In this document: positions 19,985 through 30,841 of the stretch, in pieces
Position numbering within the stretch: position 1 is the stretch's first letter
Layout of the letters: every line of letters starts with the position of its first letter
Assembly: GCA_039583875.1 (NCBI GenBank)
Contig: CM077147.1
Span: 160,350,821-160,414,820, forward strand
Length of the DNA stretch: 64,000 bases
Origin: Platanthera guangdongensis
Taxonomy: Eukaryota > Streptophyta > Magnoliopsida > Asparagales > Orchidaceae
Direction of reading: 5' to 3'
Notes under the pieces: model-generated
Seen by the model: the letters and a program-made list of their open reading frames with translations, nothing else
What the model was told of the DNA's origin: nothing
Database searches by the model: none
Program-made: the position numbers and the translations under genes

Positions 19985-20115
19985 GGGTCTTAGTGACCCG
20001 TGTTTGGCTTTATGCAGGGTGATAGGTCTTTATGACCTGGGTTGGCTTAGTGCCTAAGTTGTTGGTCTGTGTGACCTGTGTGTGGCCCTATGGGATCGGT
20101 GCTGTAAGTTGTTAA
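19985..20115 (+). repeat. Hairpin array just downstream of the B TATA box
   Basis: Successive inverted repeats are GGGTC-TTAGT-GACCC, AGGTC-TTTAT-GACCT, TTGGC-TTAGT-GCCTAA and GGTC-TGTGT-GACC, with linkers such as TGGGTTGG and TAAGTTGTTG. The linker resembles the sense form TGAGTTGTAG of the arrays in A and E. The array recurs, slightly changed, at 24902-25035. Confidence 0.75.
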
Positions 20116-20364
20116 GAAGCTGAGTTCTGGAGGAAGAGCCAAATCTAACACACTGTTAGATAGGCGCAGAGGGACATCGGATGTACCAAAGTTTGGGGAA
20201 CCACTATAAATTTGATGTGTCGTCTGTGAATGCTCTTGAAAGCTGATCTAATCTAATCAATAGGCACAATAATCTAATAAATAGATTAGAAAAGTTTAAT
20301 AGAGACAAAAACCTATTCACCCCCCTCTAAGTGTAAAGGTAGCCTTGAAAATAAGACTTTCAAG

Positions 20365-20377
20365 TGGTAACAGAGGG
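20365..20377 (+). promoter_or_regulatory. Primer-binding site of element B
   Basis: TGGTAACAGAGGG follows the LTR end by two bases and resembles the initiator tRNA-Met site TGGTATCAGAGC with substitutions. The second unit has the same variant at about 25287. Confidence 0.75.
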
Positions 20378-20441
20378 AGGTTGCTCTTTAAAGGCTTAAC
20401 AGTGTGAGTAGATCTCCAAGGTTAGCTAGAAGTCTGTCTCC

Positions 20442-22930
20442 ATGGGTTCAGAAATGACCAATAGGGAGTTGAGTAATGTGAGACTTCCAATCTATATGAA
20501 GGAAGATTTTGGCATCTGGAAAGCAAGGGTGAGGCAGTTCATGGAAGCTGCTGACCCTAGGATGTATATTACAGTTGAAGAATGACCATTCATCACTATG
20601 AAGGTCTCAGTACTGGATGCCAATGTCAAGACCCCCAAAATATATGATGAGATGACCAAGAAATGGCCATGTCCTCAATAGATAAGAGGACAAAGAATAT
20701 CATTATGAGTGCTATTGATGATTCTACACTCCAGAATCTGATCTATTGCAAAACAACAAAGGAAATGTGGGAAATACTTGTGATCTACATGGAGGGGACA
20801 GATAAGGTAAGAGATGACAGGAAGTCCATGCTCAACCAAGAGTATGAGGCATTCAGGCAATCCAAGGGGGACAACATAACCATCTGTTATGAGAAGTTCT
20901 TCAGGATTGTGAATGAGCTGAAGACTTATGGAAGAGTTTTCAGTCACTATGAACTAAATGACAAGTCCTTAGATCTCTCTCTAGAGAGTGGGACACAAAA
21001 ATCTGTGTCATAAGAGAAGTGACAAAGCTGGGTGAAACAGCTCCTCACACCCTTTTTGGAAAGCTGATTTCATATGAGATGCAGCTGGCTGCCAGGAAAG
21101 ATGAGGAGAACAAAAACAAGCCTCAGGTAAGGGACAAGTCTGTAACATTCAAAGCTGAAGGCTCCAACAGAATTAGAAGGAAGTCTCCCTCTCCACCAAG
21201 GAGATATGTTGATTCTGAGTCTGAAAAATCAGAGGAAAGCACATCAGACTGCCAATGGTCTGATGAAGACTTTGCTGCCTTCACCAGGCAATTCCAGATG
21301 TTCCTGAAGAAGAAGCACTATAGAGGCAGGCATTCCTCCTCTTCTCATCCTAAGGATGACTACTACAAGGGCAGGAGAAAATCCTCTAAGGAGAACATGT
21401 ATGGTTCCAAATCTGGTAAACATGTTTCCTCTAACATGACTTGCTATCATTGTAGAAAACCTGGCATGTGATAGCCGACTGCCCAGTCAAAAGGAAGGAA
21501 TATGGTGAGAAAAAGCATCACCAGCAAAAAGGCAAGAAGGAGAAATCCCTCATTGCCAAAAAGTAAAAGAGCTGGACTGACTCCTCCTCATCAGAGTCAG
21601 AAGAAGAAGAATAAGCCTACATTGGGATGTACTCTACTGAAGAAGGAGATGTTGAAGCGGACTGCATCAAAAGGCTGGCTTCTTTAGAAGAAGAAGTTGA
21701 GGAGGTGCATCCTGCTGTCAGGATTGAAGACATGGCCCATTTATCACAATCAGATGGTGATTCAGAGGTGGATTTTGAAGAAGACAGCTGTTGCCTTGGG
21801 CTAATGGCTAGGTCATATGAATAAATTAGCCAGGATCAACCTGGTCTAAGCAAGGTAAATCTGTCACTAGCTCTGCATGTTCAGATTATGAATCTGTTCC
21901 AGATTCTTGTGCCTCTGCATCAAGTGTTGATGATGGCTCAGGATCTGAGGGAGACATCAATCAATTGATTGATAATTATGGTGCACTTTTGTAGGCTTTT
22001 AAGAAGAACAAGCTCCTGACCAAACAACAGGCTCAGGAAATTACCTCTTTAAAGCCTGCTTCTTTAGATTCAGCAAAATTGCTGGATCTAAAGACTCAAG
22101 AAGTCAGCAAACTGAATAATGCTACAATACTTCAGATGAGCACTATAACCTTCAAGAACAACCATATCAGGATTCTTGAGGGAAGGCTCCAAAAGGAGAG
22201 GGAACTAGTGGCTAGCTACTCCAAGCCTAGCACAGTGTTGCCCTTGATAGACTCATTCTCCTCCCAAAAGGGAAAGAAAGGGTTGGGATTCAAGGGAAAG
22301 ACAAGAGCTGCTAATCCTAAGGAAAGGGCAAAGCTCAAGTGGAGCCACTAGCCTCTAAGGCTCTTATCAAGTTTAATAAAATTTAGTTTCCTTCAAACAA
22401 CCATGACCATGAGAGTATTTATGGTCACTGGAATCATGCTAAACCATATTATGTGAACAAAGATGTTCCACAAAATGGTGGCTTTTACAGCAATGGTGCT
22501 AGTTCCCATGAGAAAATACAAATGACCCATCCTGGACCATTTGTGTTTGGTGCTACAACCCCTTCAGTCAAGGGTAAAGCTGCAGCCTGTTCTCAAATTC
22601 CTCCAGCTCACTCTAAGACAAAGGTCAAGGCTGTTAGTAGACCAGACCTGGGCATCTCTGAGACCATCAAGACTATGTTGTCTGAAAAGAAAGCTGCTGC
22701 TAGAAGGGCTCAAGATATCCTAAGCACTTCTACTGCTAGACCCACCACTTGTCAGATTAGGGCTGGAAAACCATGGAACAGGACTGCTGTTACTCCTTCT
22801 AGACCCAGAGCTACTATTAACACAACCACTAGACTTGCTCCAAAAAGAAGGTACAACATCCATGAGTGTTGATGTTGTGACAAGGTAGGACACTTTGCTG
22901 TTGATTGCTTGCACAATCATAGTGTGTAGA
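20442..22930 (+). pseudogene. gag: Broken gag, first copy in element B
   Basis: It begins MGSEMTNRELSNVRLPIYMK and continues through IDDSTLQNLIYCKTTKEMWE, FMEAADPRMYITVEE and MQLAARKDEENKNK. A zinc knuckle CYHCRKPG lost bases near 21460-21470 so that its histidine and last cysteine fall out of frame. A long spacer with acidic, coiled-coil and VLPLIDSFSSQKGKKGLGFK segments leads to a second knuckle-like motif near 22868-22910 (CDKVGHFAVDC). Frame changes occur near 20660, 20990, 21015, 21465, 21600 and 21830. Gag would form the particle and bind RNA; this copy cannot. Confidence 0.85.
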
Positions 22931-23052
22931 GAGCAAATATCAGCTTTCATGTCAGAAAAACTGTAGGTAGACAGAATTATTTTCAGACTAACATGCACCA
23001 AGGACCCAATAAAAATTGGGGTCCTAAGGTTAACGAATTTGTGTTTTACAGG

Positions 23053-24857
23053 ATAGTCCAAGTGCCCATACCCCTATATGGTACTTGGACAGTGGATGTT
23101 CCAGACACATGACTGGAACGAGGAGTATACTGCAAGATTATGTTCCTGTAAAGAATAGACCAAAGGTCATCTTTGGTGGGTCAGAAAAAGGGGTGACTAG
23201 AGGTTATGGTAAGATCTCTAATGGCATAGTCACTATCACTAGAGTAGCCTATGTGGAAGGGTTGCAACACAACCTGGTAATCATTAGCCAACTCTATGAT
23301 CTTGGTTATGACATAGTATTCCACAAGGATGAGTGCCAAATTAGGAGGTTAAGTAACCAAGAGGTCATCTTAACAGGCACTAGGAGTGGAAATATGTACT
23401 ATTTAGATTTTCTATGCTCTAGTAAAGACTCACATGTATGCCTAGTTACAGATGAGAAAGCCTCTTCCTATGTCTAGTGGCATAAGAGGCTAGCCCATCT
23501 AAATTATAGGACCATAAGCAAGCTATTCAACAAGGAGCTGGCTAGGAATGAGCCTAAGTCTATATGCACTAAGGAGGGTATCTATTCTACATGCCAAAAG
23601 GGCAAACAGACTAAGACCTCCTTCAAGAGCATTGGATCCAAAGATTCAGTGAGGTCCTTATACCTCTTGCATATGGATCTGTTTGGTCCTATGTCAATTC
23701 AAAGTCTAGGTAGGAAAGTCTAACCCTTGTGTGATTGTTGATGACTTTTCCAGATTTTCCTGGGTGTTTTCCTAAGGAAGAAATCTAAAACTCCTGTTGT
23801 CTTTCAACATTTGTCAAGCAAATTCAGAATGAATTCAACAGCACTATGGTCAAAACCAGAAGTGACCATGAGACTGAGTTTCAGTCTGAGTGCATGATAA
23901 GGTTCTGTGAAGAGCAAGGGATTCATCAAGAATTTTCCTCTCCTAGAACACTAGAAAACCCTAGCAAAATGGAATGCTGAGAGGAAATAGGACTCTCATA
24001 GAGGCTGGTAGAACCTTATTAAGTGACTCATCCTCCTCTAGAATACTTCTGTGCTGAGGCACTTAACACTGCATGTTATGTCTTAATAGGGCTTCTATCA
24101 CCAATAGCCACAAGAAGTCTCCATATGAGATCTTGAAGGGAGAAAATCAAACCTGAGTTATTTCACGATCTTTGGTTGCAAGTGTTGTGTGCTAACAATG
24201 GAAAAGTCCATTTAACTAAGTTTGCTGCTAAGTCCCATGAAGGGATCTTTGTTGGGTACAACACTCATAGTAAGGATATATAGAATTTATAACTTACTAC
24301 CCAAATTGTAGAAGAGTCAATGCTTGTTGTTTTTGATGAATCCAACATGTTTAACTGTGAGCTGCCAAGCTCCTCCTCTTATAGTATTGCAGGTACAGAG
24401 CAGATGATGGACAAGCTGACCATCAAGGAAGCTACCCCCACAGTCCAAGAAAATGATGATGGACTGCCTATTCCAAGAGAAGTGGAAAACATACCTGAAG
24501 AAAATGAAGACCAGCAAGCTGAAAACCCTGAAGATCAGCAAGCTGCAGCTAGATTGCCTCCAGCTACCAGACATCTAAGGGACCATCCAGTACACCAAAT
24601 CATTGATGATGCAAATCATGGAGTCCAGACCAGAAGCAGGAGCATGAATACAACTCTCTACTCAAGCTTCATGTCTCAAGAAGAGCCAAAGAAGTTTGAA
24701 GAAGCAATCAAGGACCAGTTCTGGATTGGAGCAATGCAAGAAGAACTGGACCAATTTAAGAGATGTAAGGTCTGGAAGTTGGTCCCCAGACAAAAGGACA
24801 AAATATCATAAGGACTAAGTGGATATACATGAACAAGTTGGATCAAGATGACATTAT
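23053..24857 (+). pseudogene. pol: Broken protease-integrase and start of reverse transcriptase, element B
   Basis: Protease is clear at 23085 on: WYLDSGCSRHMTG with the catalytic Asp kept. GAG-pre-integrase follows (WHKRLAHLNYRTISKLF, CQKGKQTK), then integrase with HMDLFGPMSIQSLG and the RSDHE equivalent near 23865. The stretch 23720-24310 is heavily frame-shifted. An acidic linker is open at 24320-24811 (VVFDESNMFNCEL to VPRQKDKIS). The polymerase starts KWIYMNKLDQDDIIV and stops abruptly at 24858, where LTR sequence replaces it. The RT core and RNase H are absent from this unit. Confidence 0.85.
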
Positions 24858-25284
24858 TGTAAAGATTCTTTGTGAATCTGGGGTTTGTAAGCCTGTACTA
24901 TAAAAGCGGGTCTTAGTGACCTGTGTTTGGCTTTATGATGGGTGATAGGTCTTTGTGATCTAGGTTGGCTTAATGCCTAAGTTGTTGGTTTGTATGACCT
25001 GTGTGTGGTCCTGCAGGATCAGTGCTGTAAGTTGTTAAGAAGCAGAGTTCTGGAGGGAGAGCCAAATCTAACACACTTTTAGATAGGCGCAGAGGGACAA
25101 CGGATGTACCCAGATTGGGGAGCCACTATAAATTTGCTGTGTCATCTGTGAATGTTCTGAAAGCTGATCTAATCTAATCAATGAACACAATAATCTAATA
25201 AATAGATTAGAAAAGTTTAATAGAGACAAAAACCTATTCAACCCCCCTCTAGGTGTAAAGGTAGCCTTGAAAATAAGACTTTCA
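24858..25284 (+). repeat. Truncated internal LTR copy within element B
   Basis: It repeats the last ~430 bases of the 5' LTR from the AAGATT(T/C)TTTGTGAATC block to CTTTCA, including the hairpin array and U5 box. The upstream join lies in an 8-base stretch, TGTAAAGA (24858-24865). The 5' LTR has these same bases near 19934, and the pol gene of related elements has closely similar bases at this point. Confidence 0.85.
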
Positions 25285-25363
25285 AGTGGTAACAGAGGGA
25301 GGTTGCTCTTTAAAGGATTAACAGTCTGAGTAGATCTCCAAGGTTAGCTAGAAGTCTGTCTCC

Positions 25364-27968
25364 ATGGGTTCAGAAATGACCAATAGGGAGTTGAGTGCTG
25401 TGAGACTTCCAATCTGTAGGAAGAGATGATTTTGGCATCTGGAAAGCAAAGGTGAGGCAGTTCATGAAGCTGCTGACCCTAAGAGTTATATTAAAGTTGA
25501 AGAAGGACCATTCATCCCTATGAAGGTCTCATTACTAGATGCCAATGTCAAGACACCCAAAATATATGATGAGATGACCAAGGAATGACCCTGGCCTAAA
25601 TAAACAAGAGGACAAAGAATATCATTATGAGTGTTATTGATGATTCTACACTCCATAATCTAATCTATTGCAAAATAGCAAGGAAATGCGGGAAATACTT
25701 GTGATCTACATGGAGGGGACATATGAGGTCAGAGATGACAGAAAGTCCATGCTCAACCAAGAGTATGGGGCATTCAGGCAATCCAAGGGGGACAACATAA
25801 CCATCTATTATGAGAAGTTTCTTCAGGATTGTGAATGAGCTGAAGACTTATGGAAGAGTTTTCAGTCACTATGAACTAAATGACAAGTTCCTTAGATCTC
25901 TCTCTAGAGAGTGGGACACAAAATCTGTGCCATAAGATAAGTGACAAAGCTGGGTGAAACATCTCCTCACACCCTTTTTGGAAAGCTGCTTTCATATGAG
26001 ATGCATCTGGCTGCCAGAGAAGATGAGGAGAACAACACAAGCCTCAGGACAAGGGACAAGTCTGTGACATTCAAAGTTGAAGGCTCTAGCAGAAGCAGAA
26101 GGAAGTCTCCCTCTCCACCAAGGAGAGATGTTGAATCTGTGTCTGAAAAATCAGAGGAAAGCACATCAGACTGCCAATGGTTTGATGAAGACTTTGCTGC
26201 CTTCACCAGGCAATTCCAGAAGTTCCTGAAGAAGAAGCACTAGAGAGGCAGACCTTCCTCCTCTTCTCATCTAAGGATGACTACTACAAGGCAGGAGAAA
26301 TCCTCTAAGGAGGACATGTATGGTTCCAAATCTGGTAAACATGTTTCCTCTAACATGACTTGCTATCATTACAGAGAACCTAGGCATGTGATAGCCGACT
26401 GCCCAGTTAAAAGGAAGGAATATGGTGATAAAAGGATCACCAGCAAAAGGCAAGAAGGAAAATCCATCATTGCCAAAAAACAAAAGAGCTGGACTGACTC
26501 CTCCTCATCAGAGTCGAAGAAGAAGAAGCCTACATTGGGCTGTTCTCTACTGAAGAAGGAGATGTTGAAGCAGACTGCATCAAAAGGCTGCTGCTTTAGA
26601 AGAAGAAGCTGAGGAGGTGCATCCTGCTGTCAGGATTGAAGACATGGCCCCTCTATCACAATTAAATGGTGATTCAGAGGTGGATTCTGAAGAAGACAGT
26701 TGTTGCCTTGGGCTGATGGCTAGGTCAGATGAAGAAATCAGCCATGATCAACCTGGTCAAGCAAGGTAAATCTGTCACTAGCTTTGCATGTTCAGATTAT
26801 GAATCTGTTGCAGATTCTTGTGCCTCTGCATCAAGTGATGATGATGGCTCAGGATCTGAGGAGAAATCAATAATCAATTGATTGATAATTATGGTGCACT
26901 TATGCAGGCTTTTAAGAAGAGCAAGCTCCTGGCCAAACAACAGGCTCAGGAAATTGCCTCTTAAAGCTTGCTGCTTTAGATTCAGTAAATTGCAGGATCT
27001 GAAGACTCAAGAAGTCAGCAAACTGATGAATGCTACATATCTTTCAGATGAGCACTATAACCTTCAAGAACATCATATCAGGTACAGGAATCTTGGGGGA
27101 GAGGCTCCAAAAGGAGAGGGAACTAGTGACTAGCTACTCCAAAGCCTAGCACAGTGTTGCCATTGATAGACTCATTCTCCTCCTAAAAGGGAAAGAAAGG
27201 TTGGGATTCAAGGGAAAGACAAGAGCTGCTAATCCTAAGGGAAAGTGCAAAGCTCAAGTGGTGTCAGTCACGGCCTCTAAGGCTCCTGTCAAGTTTAATA
27301 AAGTTTAGTTTCCTTCAAATAGCCATGACCATGAGAGTATTTATGGTCACTGGAATCATGCTAAACATCTTGTGTGAAACAAAGATGTTCCACAAAATGG
27401 CGGATTTTACAGCAAAGGTGCTAGTGCCCATGAGAAAATACAATGGCCCATCCTGGACCATTTGTGTTTGGTGTACAGCCCCTTCAGTCAAGGGTAAAGC
27501 TGCAACCTGTTCTCAAAATTCCTCCAGCCCACTCTAAGGACAAAGGTCAAGGCTGTTAGTAGACCAGACCTGGGCATCTCTGAGGCCATCAAGAGTATGT
27601 TGTCTGAAAAAAAGCTACTGCTAGAAGGCTCAAGATATACTAAGAACTTCTACTGCCTGACCCACCACTTGTCAGACTGGGGCTGGAAAACCATGAAACA
27701 GGACTGCTGCTACTCCTTCTAGACCTAGAGCTATGTTGTAAACACAACCACTAGACCTGCTCCAAAAAAAGGTACAACATCCATGAGTGTTGGTGCTGTG
27801 ACAACGTAGGACACTTTGTTGTTGATTGCTGGCACAATCATAGTGTGCAAAGAGCAAATGTCAGCTTTCCTGTCAGAAAGCTACAGGCATGCAGAATTAT
27901 TTTCAGGCCTATATGCACCAAGGATCCAATAAAAATTGGGTTCTAAGGTTAACTGAATTTTTTGTGTT
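25364..27968 (+). pseudogene. gag: Broken gag, second copy in element B
   Basis: Nearly parallel to the first copy (20442 onward) in order and wording, with the same MGSEMTNRELS start, MHLAAREDEENNTS block, knuckle CYHYREPRHVIADC (second Cys to Tyr, Gly to Arg) and coiled-coil spacer. It has its own small indels roughly every 50-150 bases. It ends near 27968, where sequence after GTTAACTGAATTTTTTGTG joins RNase H. Confidence 0.8.
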
Positions 27969-28170
27969 TCTATTGCTAGGATCCTATCTCACATAGCAGG
28001 ACTAAGCATATAGAAATAAGATATCATTTTATCAGGGAGCATGTGGAGAAGGAAGACATCAGTCTTGAGTTTGTCCCCACAGACAAGTGGCTGTATATCT
28101 CTTCACTAAGCCATTAAATGAAGCAAAGTTCAACACCCTCAAATTTGAGTTGGGTATGTTGAAACTTGGC
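27969..28170 (+). pseudogene. pol: RNase H C-terminal remnant of element B
   Basis: Reads [13 protein letters not shown] (here frame-shifted), then [24 protein letters not shown] and, after another shift, ELGMLKLG, which is the C-terminal end of copia RNase H. Protease, integrase and reverse transcriptase are missing between gag and this point, so about 4 kb has been deleted in the second unit. Confidence 0.75.
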
Positions 28171-28650
28171 ATAGCTTCATGTACTCCCTTTTGTATTATT
28201 TTTGTGTGCAGGTATTATTCCTCTTGCTGGACATATAGACTCCCCAGTAGTACAGTTCACTAATGCTTCTACTGAGGGGGAGTAAGCTACTCTGGATAGA
28301 AGAAAGAAAGGTCAGCTAATGGGAAGGCCATCACCCATCTGCCCATACTGTAGAAGTCAAAAAGGGGGAGAGAAGAGAGAAGGTCCTACCAAAGGGGAGT
28401 CATAGGCAAGTGGGAGTAGATGACAAAGGGGAAAGAAAGTATATATGACAGCTTTCCAAGGAAGGGACAAACTACTGTCTTGCATATGCCAAAATTAAAA
28501 TAGGGGGAGGAAGTAAATGAGGTACACTTACTTATATGCTTATCAATTATCCCATAGCATTGATTTGCTGAGTATAAGGTTAGTGTATGCTCCTATTACT
28601 AAGGATAGCAATGAGTTAGTTTTGACTTCATTCAAATTGACAAGATAGAT
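28171..28650 (+). other. 3' non-coding tract of element B with several polypurine runs
   Basis: Purine runs such as ACTGAGGGGGAGTAAG (near 28272), AAAAAGGGGGAGAGAAG, AAAGGGGAAAG and AATAGGGGGAGGAAG recur. One may serve as the plus-strand primer tract, although none touches the LTR start at 28651. No third ORF is visible here, unlike in C, E and J. Confidence 0.6.
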
Positions 28651-29545
28651 TGTTGGGCAGTGCCATTATTCTAATAGTCCCTGATTTGTGAGAAGTACAA
28701 ACAGGTGCATATCTACACACATGCAATGTGTATTTGATTAGTCATTTGAGTTCTTGATTGCAGAGTTTATTCATTTCATATTGATGGACTATGTGGACTA
28801 AAAGAAGTTGGTTGCATGATCACAAGCATAAAAATCGGCTAAATGTCAGGCTAGGGCATTGAGTGGAGTGCAACTCACTCAAACGCCACAAGGTATAAAT
28901 TCTATATATGTGTTTAGTAGTTTCAAATTTGCCTAAGTAGCACAATTCGTTGAGTGTAGTTCTACTCACTGCAATGCAGCTTCTAGATAACATATAGCTG
29001 TTGACCTATCTCAGGGGCCAAAAGCTAAGGTAAAATTAGCCTTAATAAAACATGGCTAAGTACAAAAAACATTGAGTGTAGCTTACTCACTCAACGCCAA
29101 TATAACAATTAAGGCTAAGAGTTTGGCGCTGAGTCAGTCTTAAGCCTACGAGAAAGTGGCTGAAAATGTGCGAAGTCCTAACAAAGCGTTGAGTGAGGCC
29201 CTCTCCTCAACGTCATAGGCTCACGACTTGAAGCAGAATTTTAGTGTTGGCTATGGCTAGTCAACTCGTCCAAAGCAGAAAACATTGCGAGCAAAAAGTT
29301 TCGACTAAGTTTTGTCTCGTCGATAAGGCTTATGAGTGTACCGATCTACTCTCTCCAATGCCAGATAACAGAAAAATTGTCGAATTGAAGTATTTGGCAT
29401 TGCGCTGGAGGCTTACTCTGCTCATGTGGCCAGAGGCATAACCAAAATTTTAGTGCTTATTATGGTAATAGCCGTTGAGTAGGGAGCTTACTCTGCTCCA
29501 ATATCCCAGTGCTACAAGAATTTTTTGCTGAAGGGCAAAAACATT
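28651..29545 (+). repeat. 3' LTR of element B, cut by the assembly gap
   Basis: TGTTGGGCAGTGCC begins it, and ATAGTCCCTGATTTGTGAGAAG matches the 5' LTR. The GCATTGAGTG/CACTCAAACGCC hairpins are recognisable. Compared with the 5' LTR there are many one- to five-base insertions, increasing toward the gap. Confidence 0.8.
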
Positions 29546-30045
29546 NNNNNNNNNNNNNNNNNNNNNNNNNNNNNNNNNNNNNNNNNNNNNNNNNNNNNNN
29601 NNNNNNNNNNNNNNNNNNNNNNNNNNNNNNNNNNNNNNNNNNNNNNNNNNNNNNNNNNNNNNNNNNNNNNNNNNNNNNNNNNNNNNNNNNNNNNNNNNNN
29701 NNNNNNNNNNNNNNNNNNNNNNNNNNNNNNNNNNNNNNNNNNNNNNNNNNNNNNNNNNNNNNNNNNNNNNNNNNNNNNNNNNNNNNNNNNNNNNNNNNNN
29801 NNNNNNNNNNNNNNNNNNNNNNNNNNNNNNNNNNNNNNNNNNNNNNNNNNNNNNNNNNNNNNNNNNNNNNNNNNNNNNNNNNNNNNNNNNNNNNNNNNNN
29901 NNNNNNNNNNNNNNNNNNNNNNNNNNNNNNNNNNNNNNNNNNNNNNNNNNNNNNNNNNNNNNNNNNNNNNNNNNNNNNNNNNNNNNNNNNNNNNNNNNNN
30001 NNNNNNNNNNNNNNNNNNNNNNNNNNNNNNNNNNNNNNNNNNNNN
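29546..30045. other. Assembly gap of 500 N
   Basis: Exactly 500 undetermined bases, so the size is probably a placeholder. Frames crossing it have no meaning. Confidence 0.99.
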
Positions 30046-30220
30046 AATTGCATGACAGTGAGTTTGGACAACATTATGTCCGCCACGAAGAAAAAAAAAA
30101 CTTGTTTTGAACCATAAAAGAAAATGAAGCTCCTTAAGTGAGATCGAGCGTTTACAAACGACAAGTCATAACCACCACGTTCATAACCACTAACACCATA
30201 CCAAAGAGCCTTAATCTCTC
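30046..30220 (-). pseudogene. Possible remnant of a plant PB1-like/MULE-associated domain
   Basis: The minus strand reads EYVEYGEIKALWYGVSGYER and then GGYDLSFVNARSHLRSFIF. This resembles the segment after the start of plant PB1-like domains found in Mutator-like transposon proteins (a tyrosine-glycine turn, hydrophobic strand, then a charged loop). A stop lies just upstream and the other end is at the gap. The match is from memory of the family only. Confidence 0.25.
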
Positions 30221-30591
30221 CATACTCAACATATTCCTAATTCATTTGCATTTAAATGTGCAACAAAATACTTCAATAGGTCGCGCATCCATAATTTGTC
30301 AAAGAAAGTTTTGTTGACCAAACCATTGCAATTAAAGCCATATATTAATGCATCTTCATGCCAAAGTCCACTTCAAATTTATTTCTAAATCATTTATATC
30401 TCTCCGAATGGTTTGTTTTCCTACAATTTTTTATTTAATAATATCTCAAAATAATACAATCATTTTTTTCTTAAAATGTAAAGATTTAATTAAAATCTTA
30501 TTTATCTTCACTTTTAATACATCCCCAACTTCGATCCTTTTCTATATAAATCCCACATATCTAAACTCCATCCCATTCAGATTTTCATGTC
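30221..30591. other. AT-rich interval without recognised feature
   Basis: I see no conserved coding motif, repeat or structured element here. It may be the genomic flank of element D. Confidence 0.5.
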
Positions 30592-30791
30592 CAATATTTC
30601 AGTAGAAAAGAACATAAATACTTGAGAAAAACTGTAAAACTTTGTATATATTTTTTTATGTAAATACAAGTATGAGTACATATATATAATGAGAGAAGAG
30701 TCTATTTTTCAAGATGTTGGACTATTACACAAAGAGGAAGAAGGCTTATGATGGGTCATTATATGGGTCTTTACATGTTCTTTTACTAACA
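30592..30791 (-). repeat. Probable 3' LTR of element D
   Basis: Minus-strand TGTTAGTAAAAGAAC begins at 30791, right after a purine-containing tract (CCAGCTTGCCCGAG) downstream of the polymerase end. It continues about 200 bases with an A/T-rich TATA-containing core. The far end near 30592 is a guess, because no partner LTR is present. Confidence 0.4.
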
Positions 30792-30841
30792 CTCGGGCAA
30801 GCTGGAGCGCGCAAGTCGTAGGCACCCAGCTTGGATAAGAA

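Larger units (their letters stand above)
18048..20362 (+). repeat. 5' LTR of element B
   Basis: It starts TGTTGGGTCC and ends CTTTCA two bases before the primer site, about 2,315 bases. U3 holds the GGCGTTGAG hairpin array and a TCGTCGAA array. CTATAAA at 19974-19980 is a likely TATA box. Hairpins at 19985-20110 and the U5 box near 20179-20213 follow, then a CACCCCCCTCTAAGTG tract before the end. Confidence 0.9.
18048..29545 (+). mobile_element. Element B: rearranged SIRE-type Ty1/copia element, partial dimer
   Basis: Order on the plus strand: complete 5' LTR (18048-20362), primer site, gag, protease, integrase and the start of reverse transcriptase to 24857, then a truncated LTR (24858-25284), a second primer site and gag, a jump to the RNase H end (about 27969), a 3' non-coding tract, and a 3' LTR from 28651 that runs into the N gap. 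It interrupts gag of element G. The 5-base sequence before it is GTGGT; the matching copy is beyond the gap or lost. Both gag copies are full of frame shifts. Confidence 0.85.

Noticed and set aside
29460..30164. Long frames across the N run
   Set aside because: They consist almost entirely of undetermined bases.
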